Source: Shewanella psychropiezotolerans (GTDB lineage Bacteria > Pseudomonadota > Gammaproteobacteria > Enterobacterales > Shewanellaceae). From it: 64,000 nucleotides of DNA. The notes beneath the pieces are model-generated. The model made no database searches, was not told the origin of the DNA, and was given only the letters and a program-made list of their open reading frames with translations. Of this stretch, positions 55,437 to 64,000 are shown one piece after another (the first letter of the stretch is position 1; each line of letters starts with the position of its first letter). A program made the translations under genes and the position numbers. Location of the stretch: NCBI RefSeq assembly GCF_007197555.1, contig NZ_CP041614.1:6254001-6318000 (forward strand), given 5' to 3'.

Positions 55437-56479
55437 GCGGCGAAAAAACCGAACAACCCACGGCGAAAAAAATACGAGATGCCAGAAACAAGGGCCAGGT
55501 AGCTAAGAGTAAAGAGATAGTCTCTACGGCTATCATACTTATTTTATTCGCCTTCCTTGTCAGTATGTCGGGCTTTTACTTAGAACATATCACCAACATC
55601 ATTATGTTACCCGCAGTCTATGGATATCAGTCATTCGATAATGCCTTGACCGATATTACCGATGCTTTAATCACAGAATTACTCTATTTAATCATACCCA
55701 TCGCGCTGTTAAGTGCTTGCATAGCCGTGGTTTCACACCTGATTCAATTTGGCTTGTTGTTTAGCGCCGAACCCATTAAGCCCGAACTGAAAAAGATAAA
55801 TCCGGTAGAGGGCGCTAAACGCATCTTTTCCATTAAAAGTCTGGTGGAGTTTTTCAAGTCGATTCTGAAAGTGAGTCTATTAACCCTGATAATTTGGCTG
55901 GTTATCCAAGGCAATATTCAAGATATTCTACGTATTCCGCTCTGTGGGGTATCTTGCATCCCTTTGATCGTAGGCACCCTACTCAAGCAGCTTATTCTAA
56001 CCGCCGGCGTAGGGCTTATTATCATCTCCATCGGCGACTATGCCTTCGAGCGCTATCAGCACACTAAGCAGCTGAAGATGACCAAGGATGAAGTCAAACG
56101 CGAATATAAGGAGATGGAGGGTAGCCCTGAGATTAAGAGCAAACGACGCCAGCTGCATCAAGAGATGCAAGCCTCGAATGGCCGGGACAACGTAAAACGC
56201 TCCAGTGTTCTGGTGACCAACCCGACCCATATTGCCATCGGCATCTATTACAATAAGGGCGAAACGCCCTTACCTGTATTAACACTCAAAGAGAGAGGTG
56301 CTCAGGCACTGGACTTGATTGAGTACGCCAAAGAGTTAGGCATACCAGTTATTCAGAAGGTACCGTTAGCCAGAGCGCTACACGCCGATGCCGAACTTAA
56401 CCAATACATTCCAACGGAACTGATTCAGCCCGTTGCCGAGGTCTTAAGATGGCTACAGACCTTAGAGCAAGAGCAGTAA
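55433..56479 (+). CDS. sctU: SctU (YscU), autocleaving substrate-switch protein
   Basis: SctU has four membrane helices and a cytoplasmic domain that cuts itself at NPTH and, with SctP, controls the substrate switch. The 348-residue protein begins with SGEKTEQPTAKKIRDARNKGQVAKSKEI, and the cleavage site VTNPTHIAIGIYY places Asn263-Pro264 at the same numbers as YscU. The order VLVTNPTHIAI ... VPLARALHADAELNQYIP is standard. It ends the sctN operon; the 89 bp to the next convergent gene holds only an imperfect palindrome. Confidence 0.97.
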   Translation: MSGEKTEQPTAKKIRDARNKGQVAKSKEIVSTAIILILFAFLVSMSGFYLEHITNIIMLPAVYGYQSFDNALTDITDALITELLYLIIPIALLSACIAVVSHLIQFGLLFSAEPIKPELKKINPVEGAKRIFSIKSLVEFFKSILKVSLLTLIIWLVIQGNIQDILRIPLCGVSCIPLIVGTLLKQLILTAGVGLIIISIGDYAFERYQHTKQLKMTKDEVKREYKEMEGSPEIKSKRRQLHQEMQASNGRDNVKRSSVLVTNPTHIAIGIYYNKGETPLPVLTLKERGAQALDLIEYAKELGIPVIQKVPLARALHADAELNQYIPTELIQPVAEVLRWLQTLEQEQ

Positions 56480-56568
56480 TACCAATCGGTATAAGCTTCT
56501 GCCCTAAGGATGAGTTCATGGGGGATGACCTAGCCACTGCAGTATAACGGCATTACAAGGACGAGCAG

Positions 56569-56991
56569 CTAAACGCGAAAGCGGTTAGCATCAAAACTAG
56601 GCTCTGTAATCACTACCGCCCCTTCCTTCACACTGTCTATCGCTATGTCGCTGGCTTGGCTTAACTGCTCGAGTTGCTGGTACACAAGCTCTGAAGCGCC
56701 ATTGCTCAGAGATTGTCGGCTCCAGATAACTGCACTGTTTGAGTGGGTATCTAAGCCAATAACGGGCTTATACACAGACTGGCTGAACATGTTGAGCTTT
56801 AGCAATTCCGTAAGATTAAAATTGTCGATCACACCTATATCACTAAACATCAATAACTGTCCCTCCGGGTGCTCTGTGATATGAGCGACTTGCTCACCTA
56901 TCTGTAAGCTAGTGATTTTTTCGATCTCAGGCATGGTTAACGATAAAGCCTTATACAGGGATGAGATTGCTTGTTTATATTGTTCGCTCAT
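56569..56991 (-). CDS. SycE-like effector chaperone
   Basis: A 140-residue class I chaperone very close to Yersinia SycE (130): LQIGEQVAHITEHPEGQLLMFSDIGV against VKVGEFACHITEHPVGQILMFTLPS, then LNMFSQSVYKPVIGLDTHSNSAVIWSRQSL. It is divergent from a yopE-like gene across 212 bp, the same arrangement as sycE-yopE in Yersinia. Pseudomonas SpcS/Orf1 is the equivalent chaperone. An ExsA-type box lies upstream. It is also a distant paralogue of the SycH-like chaperone at 36776. Confidence 0.9.
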   Translation of the reverse strand: MSEQYKQAISSLYKALSLTMPEIEKITSLQIGEQVAHITEHPEGQLLMFSDIGVIDNFNLTELLKLNMFSQSVYKPVIGLDTHSNSAVIWSRQSLSNGASELVYQQLEQLSQASDIAIDSVKEGAVVITEPSFDANRFRV

Positions 56992-57049
56992 GGTTCAAAT
57001 CAACAGTCTAAAAAAAGAAAGCAGTAGACCCGATCTCGAGGGCGGCGAC

Positions 57050-57073
57050 TATCATTATACGTCCGTAATTTGT
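57050..57073 (-). promoter_or_regulatory. ExsA-type box upstream of the SycE-like gene
   Basis: Read on the minus strand: ACAAA (57073-57069), 5 nt, GAC (57063-57061), 6 nt, TGATA (57054-57050). The element 21 nt on is TCTACT (57028-57023), a poor -10. It faces the chaperone gene and lies back to back with the yopE-like promoter. Confidence 0.62.
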
Positions 57074-57111
57074 AGGTTTTAAAAACAAAAAAATCTTGGA
57101 TTTCAAAAGCT

Positions 57112-57162
57112 AAAAAACTACGACACATGCTGACATCTTCTGTTTTCAGACCTACATACAAT
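57112..57162 (+). promoter_or_regulatory. Near-consensus ExsA promoter of the yopE-like gene
   Basis: AAAAA (57112-57116), 5 nt, GAC (57122-57124), 6 nt, TGACA (57131-57135), 21 nt, TACAAT (57157-57162). This is the best match in the window to the P. aeruginosa ExsA consensus as I know it. The start codon is at 57204, with AGGA about 8 nt before it. Confidence 0.8.
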
Positions 57163-57203
57163 GGCCTCAGCTTCAACGCATTCATCTATTATTAGGAATT
57201 AGT

Positions 57204-58814
57204 ATGCCATTATCGTCCGTGAATTCAGTCACGTTAACCAGTTACAAGAAGCTAGAAGATACCCCAGCAACCAATGAGGTTGGCGATCTAAAAGGCAAGA
57301 GTGTCGGCTCTGCATCTGCAGATTCTGATGCAGTTCGACTCGCTACTCGCAGCGAAGAGCAGCAAACTGGTAGTCTTAAAAACAAGCTATTATCTAGCCT
57401 TTCTCATCTTGGGGAGAGAATTGAAAACTTCTTCAAAAACCGACTTCCAAGTAAAAGTACTAGCGAAAAGACCCAAAGTACAGCGGCTCCTCAGGCACCA
57501 TTATCACAAGAGCAAGTTGCTAAAAAAATGGCTGAAATTGGTCTAAAGTTAGGTGTCGATGCTTTAGGGGCCGCTAAACTCGATATATTAGCTCAAGTCT
57601 CTGGCAGTGAGCTAAAAGAGCAACACTCAGAACTCGCCACGGGTAACGGTGCACTGAGGTCTGTCGCCACCGGACTCAAATCCATAGAAAAATTAGGCTC
57701 GGCGGAACATCAGGCCAAGGCTAGCCAGATATTCAGCCAAGATGTCGCCGGCATTCCTTTCCAACAATGGGCAACGACAGGCTCTACCGCCAGTAAGTTT
57801 GTACAGCATGCCTCGGCAGATGACTTACAACTCGCCGCTCAAGCGCTCAACGATGTGGCTAAATCCATAGCCGAATTAGCCGAAGATGTACGTAATTTCC
57901 TCAATCCAAATGTCGATAGTGCAGCCTTAAGCCCTCAAACAGCTATTCCCTTTGAGAGTACAGCCAGCAGATATGCAACGGATAATGACCTAGGTATCGA
58001 TGGTGGACGTACGGCGAAAGACTTAGGCCGTAAAACGGCTCTCGATGCGATCAGTTTCCTATCCAAGAGCGTTGCACCGAGCAAACAAGTGCACATAAGC
58101 AGCGACACCATTAACAACCTACAAGACGCCATCGCCGCTAATGATGTTAATTTCTACCAGCTAAAAAATAGTGCCGTGAGCTTCGGTGATCTTCAGACCC
58201 TGAGAGAATTGGCATTATCCACTAATCCTCAAAGCAGCGAACTCAATGCCGCGGGCAATCTTGGGGCCACCATCAATGAACTTTCAAGCACGCGTCCTAA
58301 CTTCGGTAATATTCTAACCAGCGTTCAAACCTTCATAGAAGAATCGAACCAAGCTTGGTCTGAACATCATGAGGATAAACACAAGCAGTTTATGGCCACC
58401 AATACAAACCCTGAAAATAAGTATAAGGATAATTCTTTCGACGCCGGACTACGCTCTAAATTTAATGAACAGCTTATTGCTGAACAGCTCAGTCAGATGC
58501 CAACCAGTAACATGCAGCAAGCTTATGAGCAACTCGATGGGCAGTTTGGCGACAGAATGCGCGGCATTATGGAGTTTTCAGCAGCTCAAGTCGGAAAGGC
58601 TGACATCAGTGATGTAATGACCTCGGAGGCATTAAAGTACAGTACTGTTATAGATGGGCTAATGGATTCTTTGAATTTGAAACTGAATCCAGCTTCAGAT
58701 TCAGATAAACCTCTCGGCAAACCTACTAACGTCTCAAACATCGCGCAACTAAGTCCATTGGAACAAGCTGCCTTATCCAGAATCGGCATCACCAAACAGA
58801 TACTCGAAGAATAA
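57204..58814 (+). CDS. Candidate T3SS effector: YopE/ExoS-type RhoGAP with a long novel C-terminal extension
   Basis: Residues 25-235 are collinear with all of YopE (219 residues). VGDLKGKSVGSASADSDAVRLATR ... SLKNKLLSSLSHLGERIENFFK matches YopE's secretion and membrane-localisation part. The GAP domain ELATGNGALRSVATGLKSIEKLG ... AGIPFQQWATTGSTASKFV matches QFATGSGPLRGSITQCQGL ... CGIPFSQWGTIGGAASAYV, with the arginine finger at Arg152. It should inactivate Rho-family GTPases in host cells. Residues 236-536 have no YopE counterpart and no ExoS-like ADP-ribosyltransferase motif that I can find; Aeromonas AexU has a similar architecture. The SycE-like chaperone gene is divergent upstream. Confidence 0.85.
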   Translation: MPLSSVNSVTLTSYKKLEDTPATNEVGDLKGKSVGSASADSDAVRLATRSEEQQTGSLKNKLLSSLSHLGERIENFFKNRLPSKSTSEKTQSTAAPQAPLSQEQVAKKMAEIGLKLGVDALGAAKLDILAQVSGSELKEQHSELATGNGALRSVATGLKSIEKLGSAEHQAKASQIFSQDVAGIPFQQWATTGSTASKFVQHASADDLQLAAQALNDVAKSIAELAEDVRNFLNPNVDSAALSPQTAIPFESTASRYATDNDLGIDGGRTAKDLGRKTALDAISFLSKSVAPSKQVHISSDTINNLQDAIAANDVNFYQLKNSAVSFGDLQTLRELALSTNPQSSELNAAGNLGATINELSSTRPNFGNILTSVQTFIEESNQAWSEHHEDKHKQFMATNTNPENKYKDNSFDAGLRSKFNEQLIAEQLSQMPTSNMQQAYEQLDGQFGDRMRGIMEFSAAQVGKADISDVMTSEALKYSTVIDGLMDSLNLKLNPASDSDKPLGKPTNVSNIAQLSPLEQAALSRIGITKQILEE

Positions 58815-58846
58815 CTAGTTAAAAAGTAATTGTTTCATCAACCTTT

Positions 58847-58887
58847 GCATCGAACTTAAGCTCACCCCTTAGGTTCGGTGCCTTTTT
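58847..58887 (+). terminator. Terminator after the yopE-like gene
   Basis: GCATCGAAC (58847-58855) pairs with GTTCGGTGC (58873-58881), with one G-T pair, and is followed by C-T5. It marks the right edge of the T3SS island. 58888-59013 shows no gene. Confidence 0.8.
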
Positions 58888-59013
58888 ATCTGCATGTAAA
58901 AATAGTCCTCCTCCCACTCTTTACTCTTTCGAAAGATAACTAACGGCTCACATTGCCAATTAAGATTGAGATCGTTATAGTTCCGCCACAATCGGACTCA
59001 TTTTATACAAAAT

Positions 59014-59640
59014 ATGATATTTGATAATTGGCTACTCTACTTCTTCGCCGTGCTACTGATCGCCATATCTCCGGGCACCATGGCCGTACTGTCCATGAGT
59101 CATGGCATGCATTATGGTAAGACTCGCAGCCTAGCGACTGCTTTCGGTAGTGTGACTTCGGCATTGATCTTGATGATGGCTTCTGCGGCAGGCCTTGGTG
59201 CACTGCTAAGTGCAACCGAGTATGGCTTTACCATATTAAAATACTGTGGCGCCGCCTATCTGATATTTCTGGGAATAAAGCTACTGCTAACCAAAGCCAG
59301 TGGCCAAGGCCTGGATCTGCAACATATCAAGAGTAAGGGCACGCCTAAGCAGATGTTCAAACAGGCCTTTATGGTGGGAATAAGCAATCCTAAAGATCTG
59401 CTCTTCTTCGCGGCTCTGTTTCCGCAGTTTATCGATATATCCATGCCACAAGGGCCTCAATTGGCAATATTAGCCGCAACCTGGGCCCTGGTAGATTTCA
59501 GCTTTGTGATGATTTACGCCAGCATGGCGAATGTACTGGCCCCAACGCTCAGAACCAGTAATAAGCTACATTGGTTCGACAGAACCAGTGGCGGGGTGTT
59601 TATCACACTCGCAGCGATATTAGTTACCAGGGAAAGCTAG
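59014..59640 (+). CDS. LysE/RhtB-family amino-acid exporter
   Basis: A 208-residue inner-membrane protein of the LysE superfamily with six hydrophobic segments. Signatures are SPGTMAVLSMSHGMHYGKTRSLATAFGSV at the N-terminus, YCGAAYLIFLGIKLL in the middle and FMVGISNPKDLLFFAALFPQFID. Members export amino acids such as homoserine, threonine or lysine; the substrate here is not readable. It is the first ordinary chromosomal gene right of the T3SS island. Confidence 0.9.
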   Translation: MIFDNWLLYFFAVLLIAISPGTMAVLSMSHGMHYGKTRSLATAFGSVTSALILMMASAAGLGALLSATEYGFTILKYCGAAYLIFLGIKLLLTKASGQGLDLQHIKSKGTPKQMFKQAFMVGISNPKDLLFFAALFPQFIDISMPQGPQLAILAATWALVDFSFVMIYASMANVLAPTLRTSNKLHWFDRTSGGVFITLAAILVTRES

Positions 59641-59830
59641 ACTTAACTAAAAAGTTGTAAGCTATAAGCTCAAGACAAAGCCAAGAAAGTTTCGAGTAAA
59701 GTGATCTGAATTACCGAGATGATCAGCCTAGTAAAAATAGGGTGTCATCCCGGCAATCTTGTTAGCCGTGCTCCAGGTGACCATCGAGCTTGTAGCTTAC
59801 AATTCATAGCTACCAAGTGACGGCTCGGCA

Positions 59831-61096
59831 CTAGGAGCTAGAAGCTTCTTTCAAACTTCTAATATCCGAACCCGTCGGAGCCTGGAATGCTCGTAGGCCA
59901 AATTCCGGCAAGATGGCAAGTACATGATCGAAGATGTCTCCCTGAATATCCTCATAAACCGTCCAACGAGTGTCATTAGTGAAGATATAGATCTCGATGG
60001 GCACCCCCTCTTTGGTCGAGGCTAACTGACGAACCAGCAAGGTCATGTCTTTGCGTATTCTATCGTGGTTGGCCACAAACTCTTTTAGATAGGCCCTGAA
60101 AGTGCCGATATTGGTCAATTGACGGCTATTTACTGGCATATCCGCATCTTGAATATGACCATTAAACTCATTGAGTTCCTGACCTTTTCCCGTCAAATAA
60201 TTTTTCAATAGATAGATCTTACCGAGTCTCGTTTTCTCCTCCTCGGTGAGGAAGCGAATCGAGTGAATATCTATGAGTATTGAGCGCTTGATCCTGCGGC
60301 CACCAGATTCAGACATGCCGCGCCAGTTCTTGAAGGCATCGGAAACCAGTGCATAGGCGGGGATCATGGTAATGGTCTTGTCCCAGTTTCGCACCTTGAC
60401 CGTAGTCAAAGAGACCTCTTCCACCGAGCCATCGGCGCCATACTTATCCATCTGGATCCAATCGCCCGGACTGACCATGCGGTTAGCGGCCAGCTGAATC
60501 CCGGCGACGAAACCAAGAATCGTGTCTTTGAACACCAACATGACCAAACCCGTCATCACACCTAAGCCACTGAGGAAGTAGACCGGAGACTGGTCGGCCA
60601 GTATCGAAATAGACACTATAATGGTGACAAAGAAAAGGAACAGCTTAAACAGTTGGACGAAACTCTTTATGGGAAGACGGCGGCTCACTAGATTAACGTC
60701 GGCGATTTCATTGGCGGCATCTAATGAGCTATACACGGCACGTATCAGGAGAACCAGTATAGTCACACTCAAGAAGCGATGAATCATGCTGCTCATAAGT
60801 GCATACTGAGTCAATGCCAATGGGATCAAAATACTGAGTACCAGAGCTGGGATCAAGATAGCAAACTTCTCCAGCACCTTATGGCGCATGAAGATATCAT
60901 CCCAACTCACTTTTGACCTCTTTATGACAATATTCATCGCCCGCACTACGCCACGCTTAACAAACAGATACGCCAGCATAGCGATAATCAGACTGGCGAT
61001 GACCATCACAGAAGTAGAAACACCGTCCGATGGCATAGTATTAATCCCCCAGTTAGATAACAACTGAGTGATCTGAAACCTGATTTCTTGATCCAC
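59831..61096 (-). CDS. MscS-family mechanosensitive channel, YbdG-like
   Basis: A 421-residue inner-membrane protein with about five N-terminal helices and the MscS-type beta domain. GVMTGLVMLVFKDTILGFVAGIQLAANRMVSPGDWIQMDKYGADGSVEEVSLTTVKVRNWDKTITMIPAYALVSDAFKNWRGMSE is the pore-lining helix and beta domain, and the wording IQMDKYGADGSVEEV and SESGGRRIKRSI points to the YbdG/MscM branch. It probably gives protection against osmotic downshock. 59641-59830, between it and the convergent lysE gene, holds no gene. Confidence 0.88.
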   Translation of the reverse strand: MDQEIRFQITQLLSNWGINTMPSDGVSTSVMVIASLIIAMLAYLFVKRGVVRAMNIVIKRSKVSWDDIFMRHKVLEKFAILIPALVLSILIPLALTQYALMSSMIHRFLSVTILVLLIRAVYSSLDAANEIADVNLVSRRLPIKSFVQLFKLFLFFVTIIVSISILADQSPVYFLSGLGVMTGLVMLVFKDTILGFVAGIQLAANRMVSPGDWIQMDKYGADGSVEEVSLTTVKVRNWDKTITMIPAYALVSDAFKNWRGMSESGGRRIKRSILIDIHSIRFLTEEEKTRLGKIYLLKNYLTGKGQELNEFNGHIQDADMPVNSRQLTNIGTFRAYLKEFVANHDRIRKDMTLLVRQLASTKEGVPIEIYIFTNDTRWTVYEDIQGDIFDHVLAILPEFGLRAFQAPTGSDIRSLKEASSS

Positions 61097-61293
61097 TATT
61101 CACTTCCCTTAGAAGTACCGATATTTACCAAAGTTCTATTAGCAATCAGCCAACACAACCACATTTACGGAAAATAAAACTCAACAAAAAACACACAAAC
61201 GTCTCTTTTATAAGAAATTTTAGCATCCTAGATTGACTGCTGTACAAAGTTTAACAACAATCGACACCTAAAGTCAGAGATAGGATGATGTAG

Positions 61294-61830
61294 ATGACAA
61301 AATATTTAATCATGCTGGTTCTTTTAACTGCCAGCATACAGGCTCACGCCAATATTCCTGCGGAAGATCTTAACCCGGGGTTTAAGTCTAAGATAGGCAT
61401 AACCGTCGATTACATACCTGCAGCGAATAATATGTACGGTATCACCCTATCACCTTATCACCACGACAGAAATTATGCTCAGTGGGGATACTATATTGGC
61501 TATGCTAAAAGCAGCAAAGAAGATATGAACCTGACATCACCGTCAGAAGGCTATACCAAAGATACCATGTGGCGTTTTGGACTAAGTTACAGCCTCACCA
61601 ACAATTTTAGCATCTATGGTGGCGCGACAGCTTACACTAATGTGAGCCACCACACAGATGGCAAGACACCTAAGATAGTCGGCGGAGAACCTATATGGAT
61701 AGAAGAATCTGACACGACTTGGGGTGGAGAGATAGGCCTGAGATATATGATGGATTTCGGCCTGATGATCAGCACTGGATACGACACAGCTTCAGAGTCG
61801 GCTGTGATTAGTGTCGGTTGGGCCATGTAA
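61294..61830 (+). CDS. Small exported protein, possibly an outer-membrane beta-barrel
   Basis: A 178-residue protein with a clear signal peptide (MTKYLIMLVLLTASIQAHA, cut before NIPAED). The mature part alternates hydrophobic and polar residues in short strands separated by turns (YGITLSPYHHDRNYAQWGYYIGYAKSS, WRFGLSYSLTNNFSIYGGATAY, WGGEIGLRYMMDFGLMISTGYDTASESAVISVGWAM). The terminal aromatic-hydrophobic pattern suits a small eight-stranded barrel. I do not recognise the family. It stands alone and is followed by a terminator. Confidence 0.7.
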   Translation: MTKYLIMLVLLTASIQAHANIPAEDLNPGFKSKIGITVDYIPAANNMYGITLSPYHHDRNYAQWGYYIGYAKSSKEDMNLTSPSEGYTKDTMWRFGLSYSLTNNFSIYGGATAYTNVSHHTDGKTPKIVGGEPIWIEESDTTWGGEIGLRYMMDFGLMISTGYDTASESAVISVGWAM

Positions 61831-61868
61831 CTCCCGATAGACACAAGCCCCCATCTTGCGACGGGTAT

Positions 61869-61900
61869 GAAATAATGGCTTTTCTCTGAGCCATTATTTC
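61869..61900 (+). terminator. Terminator after the small exported protein
   Basis: GAAATAATGGCT pairs perfectly with AGCCATTATTTC across the 8 nt loop TTTCTCTG. It lies 38 nt after the stop. Confidence 0.75.
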
Positions 61901-62023
61901 ATTATGCCCTCTTTTGTAAATTCCTTACTTTCCAGTAAGAAAGCGTGAGAATTGACCTATCCCATATAAAACTGGCTCACATGTGTATAAACTAGATCAA
62001 TCTACTTTATTAGGTTCATTCTC

Positions 62024-62677
62024 ATGCATAAAAGACTAAGACTCTTAAGCTCACTCTCCCTGCTAGTATTTCTATTCCCCGGCTTAGCTGTAGCAGCTAC
62101 CGAGACACTAGCCACAGTCACCTTAGAGAATGGCGCCAAGGTCCGCCTTAACGACGACTTCACCTGGGAATACGTTATTCTCGAAACCCTTCCAGCAACA
62201 AGCACCCTGGCTGCCACTGCTATTACAAGTATTGCGGTCAATACAACTAGCACTATCAATATGGCTAGCACATCAGAGACCAAAGCCACTCAAACGGCCA
62301 GCCAGACTATGACTGCCAGCGCTATGTCTCAGGCTGAATTACTTAAATCGACAGCCAAGTCAGGCGTAAAAGTGAGCTTTGCCAAGAGCGAGTGGGACGA
62401 CGATGGTCGCCTGGGCCTCACCTTCGACTTGACCAGTTCCAGCTCTGAGCACTATGTGATGGTAGAGATGGATGTCACCTTATATGATGATTCAGGCAGG
62501 AAGCTTAAAACAGAAACGATCAAGGTCTGGAAAGCCATATTCAGATCACCTGATACTTACCTACGTAAAGGCGAGCACCGCCAGAGCAGAACCTTCTGGA
62601 TCCAGGGCATAGATGCCAGCCAATGGACTAAACAACTACTCAGCCTCAAGATAGGCGAAATGAATTCGAGAATGTGA
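62024..62677 (+). CDS. DUF3157 exported protein
   Basis: A 217-residue protein with a signal peptide (RLRLLSSLSLLVFLFPGLAVA) matching the DUF3157 family. The mature start TLATVTLENGAKVRLNDDFTWEYVI resembles a short domain common in this family, followed by a Thr/Ser/Ala-rich linker (about 60-105) and the C-terminal domain KSGVKVSFAKSEWDDDGRLGLTFDLTSSSSEHYVMVEMDVTLYDDSGRKLKTE. The function is unknown. It is convergent with hutH, sharing the terminator at 62735. Confidence 0.82.
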   Translation: MHKRLRLLSSLSLLVFLFPGLAVAATETLATVTLENGAKVRLNDDFTWEYVILETLPATSTLAATAITSIAVNTTSTINMASTSETKATQTASQTMTASAMSQAELLKSTAKSGVKVSFAKSEWDDDGRLGLTFDLTSSSSEHYVMVEMDVTLYDDSGRKLKTETIKVWKAIFRSPDTYLRKGEHRQSRTFWIQGIDASQWTKQLLSLKIGEMNSRM

Positions 62678-62734
62678 TCTCAATGAAGGAACGAGGTGCG
62701 AGGAAAAAGCAGTTCCTAGGAGAAGATGAAAAGA

Positions 62735-62756
62735 AAAAGGGCTCTAAGGCCCTTTT
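62735..62756. terminator. Bidirectional terminator between the DUF3157 gene and hutH
   Basis: AAAAGGGC, loop TCTAAG, GCCCTTTT. The A- and T-runs make it usable from both strands. It lies between convergent genes. Confidence 0.82.
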
Positions 62757-62826
62757 GGTATCTGCAGTTAATCGATGAAAATTCGCATCAAGCAACTAAC
62801 TGAAAATAAAATTTTACCCAATTTAA

Positions 62827-64000
62827 TTAGAAACTTGGTAAAACACCTGCTGGTAAGTAACTGTTAAAGCTAGCTGTCATTAGCAGGTCAATCGATGCTT
62901 CGATATCCGGGGCGAAGAACCTGTCCTTATCGTAATAGGTCACCAGTTCACGTATTTCTGCTTTCGCCTTAGCCACTGCAGCACTAGGCTGTAACGGTGC
63001 ACGAAAATCCAGACCCTGAGCCGAAGCCAGTAATTCGATGGCGAGTACGCCACGTGTGTTCTCAGACATATCACGCAGACGACGCGCCGCGAAAGTCGCC
63101 ATAGAGACGTGATCTTCCTGGTTCGCCGATGTCGGTAAGCTGTCTACCGACGCAGGGTGGGCATAGGTTTTGTTCTCTGAGGCCAATGCAGCTGCAGTCA
63201 CCTGAGCAATCATAAAGCCCGAGTTAACCCCGCCATTTTCCACTAAGAATGGAGGCAGTTTAGACAAGTTAGGATCGATAAGCAGAGCGATACGACGCTC
63301 GGCGATAGAACCTAGCTCGGCAAGGGCAAGCGCAAGATTATCTGCCGCCATGGCAACAGGTTCGGCGTGGAAGTTACCACCCGAAATAATCTCACTCGTA
63401 TCCTGGAATACTAACGGGTTATCTGTCACGCCGTTCGCTTCGACTTCAAGCACACCCGCCGCATGACGAATTTGAGTCAGACAAGCACCCAGCACCTGTG
63501 GCTGACAACGAAGTGAGTAAGGGTCTTGTACTTTTTCACAGTTAGCGTGATCTAAGCTGATCTCAGACTCTTCACCTAACAGATGACGGAACAAACCGGC
63601 AGAATCTATCTGGCCCTGTTGGCCACGAGCCGCATGAATACGAGGATCGAACGGACTACGGCTACCCATAGCCGCTTCGACGCTCATGGCACCAATAACT
63701 GAACTTGCCGCGAACAGGTCTTCGGCATTGAACAGGCCTTCCAGCGCCATAGCCGTCGATGCCTGAGTACCATTAAGCAGGGCCAGGCCCTCTTTAGCGG
63801 CGAGTTCGATTGGCTCGAGGCCAGCAATCTCCAGACCTTCTTTAGCCGTCAGGATCTCCCCTTTATGGCTCATCTCACCTTCACCGAGTATCGACAGACT
63901 CATATGTGATAGCGGCGCCAAATCACCCGATGCACCCACAGAACCTTTCTCAGGTACACATGGGTAAACTTCGGCGTTAACCAATGCGATAAGGAAGTTG
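62827..64000 (-). CDS. hutH: Histidine ammonia-lyase HutH, 5' end outside window
   Basis: HutH converts L-histidine to urocanate and ammonia, the first step of histidine use. The visible part, about 390 residues, begins with [35 protein letters not shown], which holds the Ala-Ser-Gly that forms the MIO cofactor. Further family signatures are [69 protein letters not shown] and [14 protein letters not shown]. The frame runs open to the window edge, so roughly the first 120 residues are missing; the GTG-like start near 63984 is internal. Confidence 0.95.
   Translation of the reverse strand, partial: NFLIALVNAEVYPCVPEKGSVGASGDLAPLSHMSLSILGEGEMSHKGEILTAKEGLEIAGLEPIELAAKEGLALLNGTQASTAMALEGLFNAEDLFAASSVIGAMSVEAAMGSRSPFDPRIHAARGQQGQIDSAGLFRHLLGEESEISLDHANCEKVQDPYSLRCQPQVLGACLTQIRHAAGVLEVEANGVTDNPLVFQDTSEIISGGNFHAEPVAMAADNLALALAELGSIAERRIALLIDPNLSKLPPFLVENGGVNSGFMIAQVTAAALASENKTYAHPASVDSLPTSANQEDHVSMATFAARRLRDMSENTRGVLAIELLASAQGLDFRAPLQPSAAVAKAKAEIRELVTYYDKDRFFAPDIEASIDLLMTASFNSYLPAGVLPSF

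Noticed and set aside
57900..58814. ExoS-like ADP-ribosyltransferase domain in the yopE-like protein
   Set aside because: I could not find an arginine motif, STS motif and paired-glutamate motif in order, so I leave the extension unassigned.
24815..59013. tRNA, integrase or att-type repeats bounding the T3SS island
   Set aside because: I looked at both edges (24815-24849 and 58888-59013) and saw no tRNA, recombinase gene or matching direct repeats, so a mobile-island mechanism is not supported.

Overview
The window looks like a chromosome segment of a marine Shewanella-type gammaproteobacterium. This rests on the formate dehydrogenase cluster layout (fdhA, Tat-leader protein, TorD-like chaperone, polyferredoxin, DUF3306, DUF3305, divergent fdhD and an HTH/PBP regulator), and on rlmF, ubiC, a GlyGly-CTERM protease, DUF3157 and hutH. 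The species call is inference.

Layout. 1-8038: formate dehydrogenase maturation and structural genes. 8039-24814: mixed housekeeping and accessory genes (VOC, MAPEG, HAD, a decayed acetyltransferase, an unknown secreted protein, rlmF, a FliL-like protein, ubiC, an M6 metalloprotease with a partner lipoprotein, a GH63 glucosidase, yhgN, a ZIP-like permease, an NRDE protein, an acyltransferase). 24850-58887: a complete Ysc-family type III secretion (T3SS) island of about 34 kb. 59014-64000: LysE exporter, MscS channel, two exported proteins and the 3' part of hutH.

The T3SS island has three blocks. The left block (minus strand) is exsA-exsD-yscB-sctC-sctD-yscE-sctF-yscG-yscH-sctI-sctJ-sctK-sctL. 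The middle block holds a candidate effector, a SycH-like chaperone, a YscW/ExsB-like pilotin, exsC-exsE, then sctW-tyeA-sycN-yscX-yscY-sctV-lcrR-lcrG-sctA-sycD-sctE-sctB. The right block (plus strand) is sctN-O-P-Q-R-S-T-U, followed by a divergent sycE/yopE-like pair. Regulation is of the Pseudomonas/Vibrio ExsA-ExsD-ExsC-ExsE type, while both effector/chaperone pairs resemble Yersinia YopH/SycH and YopE/SycE. The YopH-like protein lacks the phosphatase and carries another C-terminus. The YopE-like protein carries a roughly 300-residue extension.

I read a recurring promoter grammar by eye: A-rich tract, 5 nt, GnC, 6 nt, TGnnA, 21 nt, then a -10 hexamer. It stands before sctW, sctN, the yopE-like gene and, in weaker form, the yopH-like effector; the sycE box has a poorer -10. 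One copy, with about 80 bp of context, is duplicated ahead of two thiol-peroxidase genes inserted between sctW and sctN, which suggests the peroxidases joined the ExsA regulon.

Three genes (fdhA, sctD, tyeA) are each broken by a single missing base in a G/C homopolymer, and restoring it recovers a full family-length product. I treat these as probable sequencing errors.
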